Assembly (NCBI GenBank): GCA_964533785.1
Contig: CAZHNG010000198.1
Coordinates: 1-12,736, forward strand
Direction of reading: 5' to 3'
Origin: JANQRV01 sp964533785
Lineage (GTDB): Bacteria; Bacteroidota; Bacteroidia; Chitinophagales; Saprospiraceae
DNA length: 12,736 nucleotides
The notes under the pieces were generated by a model, which was not told the DNA's origin, searched no databases, and worked only from the letters and a program-made list of their open reading frames with translations. Each line of letters opens with the position of its first letter. The stretch's first letter is position 1. A program made the position numbers and the translations under genes. Positions 11,153 through 12,736 of this stretch are shown one piece after another.

Positions 11153-12736
11153 CTATTTCATTTCAACCGATATTCCCTTTATTTCCAGGCTATCAGTCAA
11201 TTTCATTTCTTGCGTCAACCGCAGGGTCAATTCCGAAATTCCATCTGGCAAAACTACGCCCTCCACCGATGCGCTCCCCCATTCCTTTTCATAGACTTCC
11301 CCCCTTTTGATGCGATCCGGACTGGGCAACCGTTCCGGGTAATGTGGCTGGGTAAGGGCAACCGGATATTCATTTTCTCCCGCAGATAAGAATAATTCAA
11401 CCGGTGCTTTACTCGCGTAATGGACTTTCACCTCATAAATGCCCTCTTTTTTTACTTCAATCTCCCAGGCCATTCTATCCTTAGGCGTTCGCCAATTGAC
11501 CGCATAATCATTCGCCCAGCCCATATTACCGTGAAATTTAATATTTCCGGAGAGGCTAGCCTCCGGAGCGGGTAAGTGAACAACAGGGCATTCTTCATAG
11601 CCTACAGGAATGGGCGGCACCTTTAAACCGTCTTTAGTCACCTCTTTTAGCCAATCTTCGTAAACGGCCCGTAAACTATCCCCCAACGCCAAGTATTCAG
11701 CAGCAATGTCATTTTTTTGACCGGGGTCTTTCCGCATATCATAGAGCGTATGCTTTCCGTCATTGTCAATAACCAGGCGGTATTGACGGGTTCTGATCGA
11801 GCCCCGTTTGGGAGGTAAAGTCCCTTCCGTGAAAGCAGTGAAAATCGGGCGTTCTTCCCACGATGAGCTTTCCGTTTCCCATAGTGGGCTCAAATTTTTC
11901 CCATCCAACTGAAGATCATTGGGTAGTTCAACCCCACACAAATGGGCCAACGTTGGTAATAGGTCAATATGCGCAGCTAACGCTTCGATTTCCTTATCCT
12001 GTGGAAGATGACCGGGCCAGCTCATAAAGCAAGGCACCCTGATGCCACCTTCATCAACCCAGCCTTTGCGGCCTTTCATACCACCGTTGTAACGCCAACC
12101 ATTGGGGCCGTTATCCGTCAGAAAAATGACGATCGTTTCATTGGTTAATTTCAGGTTTTCCAGGCTTTGCAAAAGCCGCCCGAAATTGTCATCAATATTC
12201 TCGCACATGCCATGTACCGCCGCATTTTTATCGGTCAAGCCCATGGATTTATATTTGTTAAAATATTTGTCCGGTACTTGAAAGGGGCCGTGGGGCGTGT
12301 TGTAAGGAACATAACAAAAGAATGGTTCAGCTTGATGTTCCTTCATAAAGGCGATCGCCTTATCGGTCAGGACGTTGGGAAGATAGCCTTCGGACCGTAC
12401 TTCGGCTTGATTATGAGTGAGTTTGGTGTCAAAATAGTTATTCCAATGCCCCGCTTTAAAACCATAAAATTCATCAAAACCTTGACCGATAGGATCATTG
12501 GGGTACTGTTCTCCATTGTGCCACTTACCAAAGATGCCAGTAGCATAGCCGGCTTGTTTAAAGGTTTCCGCCAATGTCGTTTCTTCGCTGCGCATTACTT
12601 CTTTACGGTGCGTGACCCAGGTAGTGCCTGTTCGTAGGTGGTAGCGCCCGGTCAAAAGGCTGGCGCGCGTGGGTGCACATACGGGGTTTACATAGAATCG
12701 ATTGAACCGGAGACCGCTGCGGGCAAATTCATCCAG
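11153..12736 (-). CDS. Sulfatase (formylglycine-dependent, cysteine type) with C-terminal beta domain; N-terminus beyond window
   Basis: The frame stays open to the right edge, so 527 residues are visible and the start with its signal lies outside. The edge portion reads into NPVCAPTRASLLTGRYH, the type I sulfatase signature C-x-P-x-R with the LTGR ending; its Cys codon is complement(12677-12679) and would be converted to formylglycine. Downstream are GKWHNG (GKWHLG in most relatives), TPHGPF, the metal-binding LTDNGPNG and GMKGRKGWVDEGGIR, all typical. The enzyme hydrolyses sulfate esters, usually of algal or host glycans. The last roughly 130 residues after the catalytic part (from about GNIKFHGNMGWAND) look like a separate beta-sandwich, possibly for carbohydrate contact. 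No maturation enzyme or SusC/SusD pair is in the window. A shorter start at TTG 12655 would lose the catalytic Cys and is wrong. Confidence 0.93.
   Translation of the reverse strand: MDEFARSGLRFNRFYVNPVCAPTRASLLTGRYHLRTGTTWVTHRKEVMRSEETTLAETFKQAGYATGIFGKWHNGEQYPNDPIGQGFDEFYGFKAGHWNNYFDTKLTHNQAEVRSEGYLPNVLTDKAIAFMKEHQAEPFFCYVPYNTPHGPFQVPDKYFNKYKSMGLTDKNAAVHGMCENIDDNFGRLLQSLENLKLTNETIVIFLTDNGPNGWRYNGGMKGRKGWVDEGGIRVPCFMSWPGHLPQDKEIEALAAHIDLLPTLAHLCGVELPNDLQLDGKNLSPLWETESSSWEERPIFTAFTEGTLPPKRGSIRTRQYRLVIDNDGKHTLYDMRKDPGQKNDIAAEYLALGDSLRAVYEDWLKEVTKDGLKVPPIPVGYEECPVVHLPAPEASLSGNIKFHGNMGWANDYAVNWRTPKDRMAWEIEVKKEGIYEVKVHYASKAPVELFLSAGENEYPVALTQPHYPERLPSPDRIKRGEVYEKEWGSASVEGVVLPDGISELTLRLTQEMKLTDSLEIKGISVEMK

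Noticed and set aside
12167..12637. 156-codon plus-strand open frame within the sulfatase
   Set aside because: It lies antisense to conserved sulfatase motifs and has no independent support.
1..12736. CRISPR array, tRNA or rRNA genes
   Set aside because: No regularly spaced repeats with unique spacers, no cloverleaf with a CCA-proximal consensus and no rRNA-like stretches were seen.

Overview
The window looks like chromosomal DNA of a member of the Bacteroidota, most likely near the Saprospiraceae/Lewinella type. The grounds are Bacteroidota-style lipoprotein signals, a PorT-like outer-membrane barrel, a cysteine-type sulfatase, two DUF1080 (3-keto-disaccharide hydrolase) proteins, weak Shine-Dalgarno sites and moderate G+C. 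The placement is by resemblance; no marker gene is present.

Layout: 1-275 holds no convincing gene. Complement(276-1774) is an ECF sigma factor, its membrane anti-sigma partner (8-base overlap) and a small membrane-anchored helical protein, read leftwards. A divergent MFS drug-type exporter (1874-3181) follows. A spacer with short palindromes precedes the central cluster at 3411-7750: a DUF1080 lipoprotein, an aldo/keto reductase whose Tat leader is cut by an in-frame TGA, a gluconate-2-dehydrogenase subunit-3-like Tat/lipoprotein, and a GMC flavoprotein dehydrogenase with a [3Fe-4S]-type Cys triad. A hairpin at 7772-7807 separates this cluster from a leftward cysteine-rich lipoprotein of unknown function (7872-8690). 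A second, soluble periplasmic DUF1080 protein lies at 8959-9726. The 390-base gap 9727-10116 is full of short perfect palindromes. It is followed by a divergent pair, a 96-residue conserved-looking hypothetical protein and a PorT-like barrel. A sulfatase, cut by the right window edge but retaining its CAPTR formylglycine motif, ends the window on the minus strand.

How it may work: the GMC protein plus its subunit-3 partner would oxidise the C3 hydroxyl of a glycoside outside the cytoplasm, and the DUF1080 proteins would split the resulting 3-keto-glycoside. The aldo/keto reductase could act on the released keto-sugar. This is inferred from family knowledge and gene order; the substrate, the electron acceptor and the state of the reductase gene are open. 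The points most worth a second look are the nonsense codon in the Tat leader, the duplicated cysteine module of the unknown lipoprotein, the Cys-rich tail on the first DUF1080 protein, and the intergenic palindromes.
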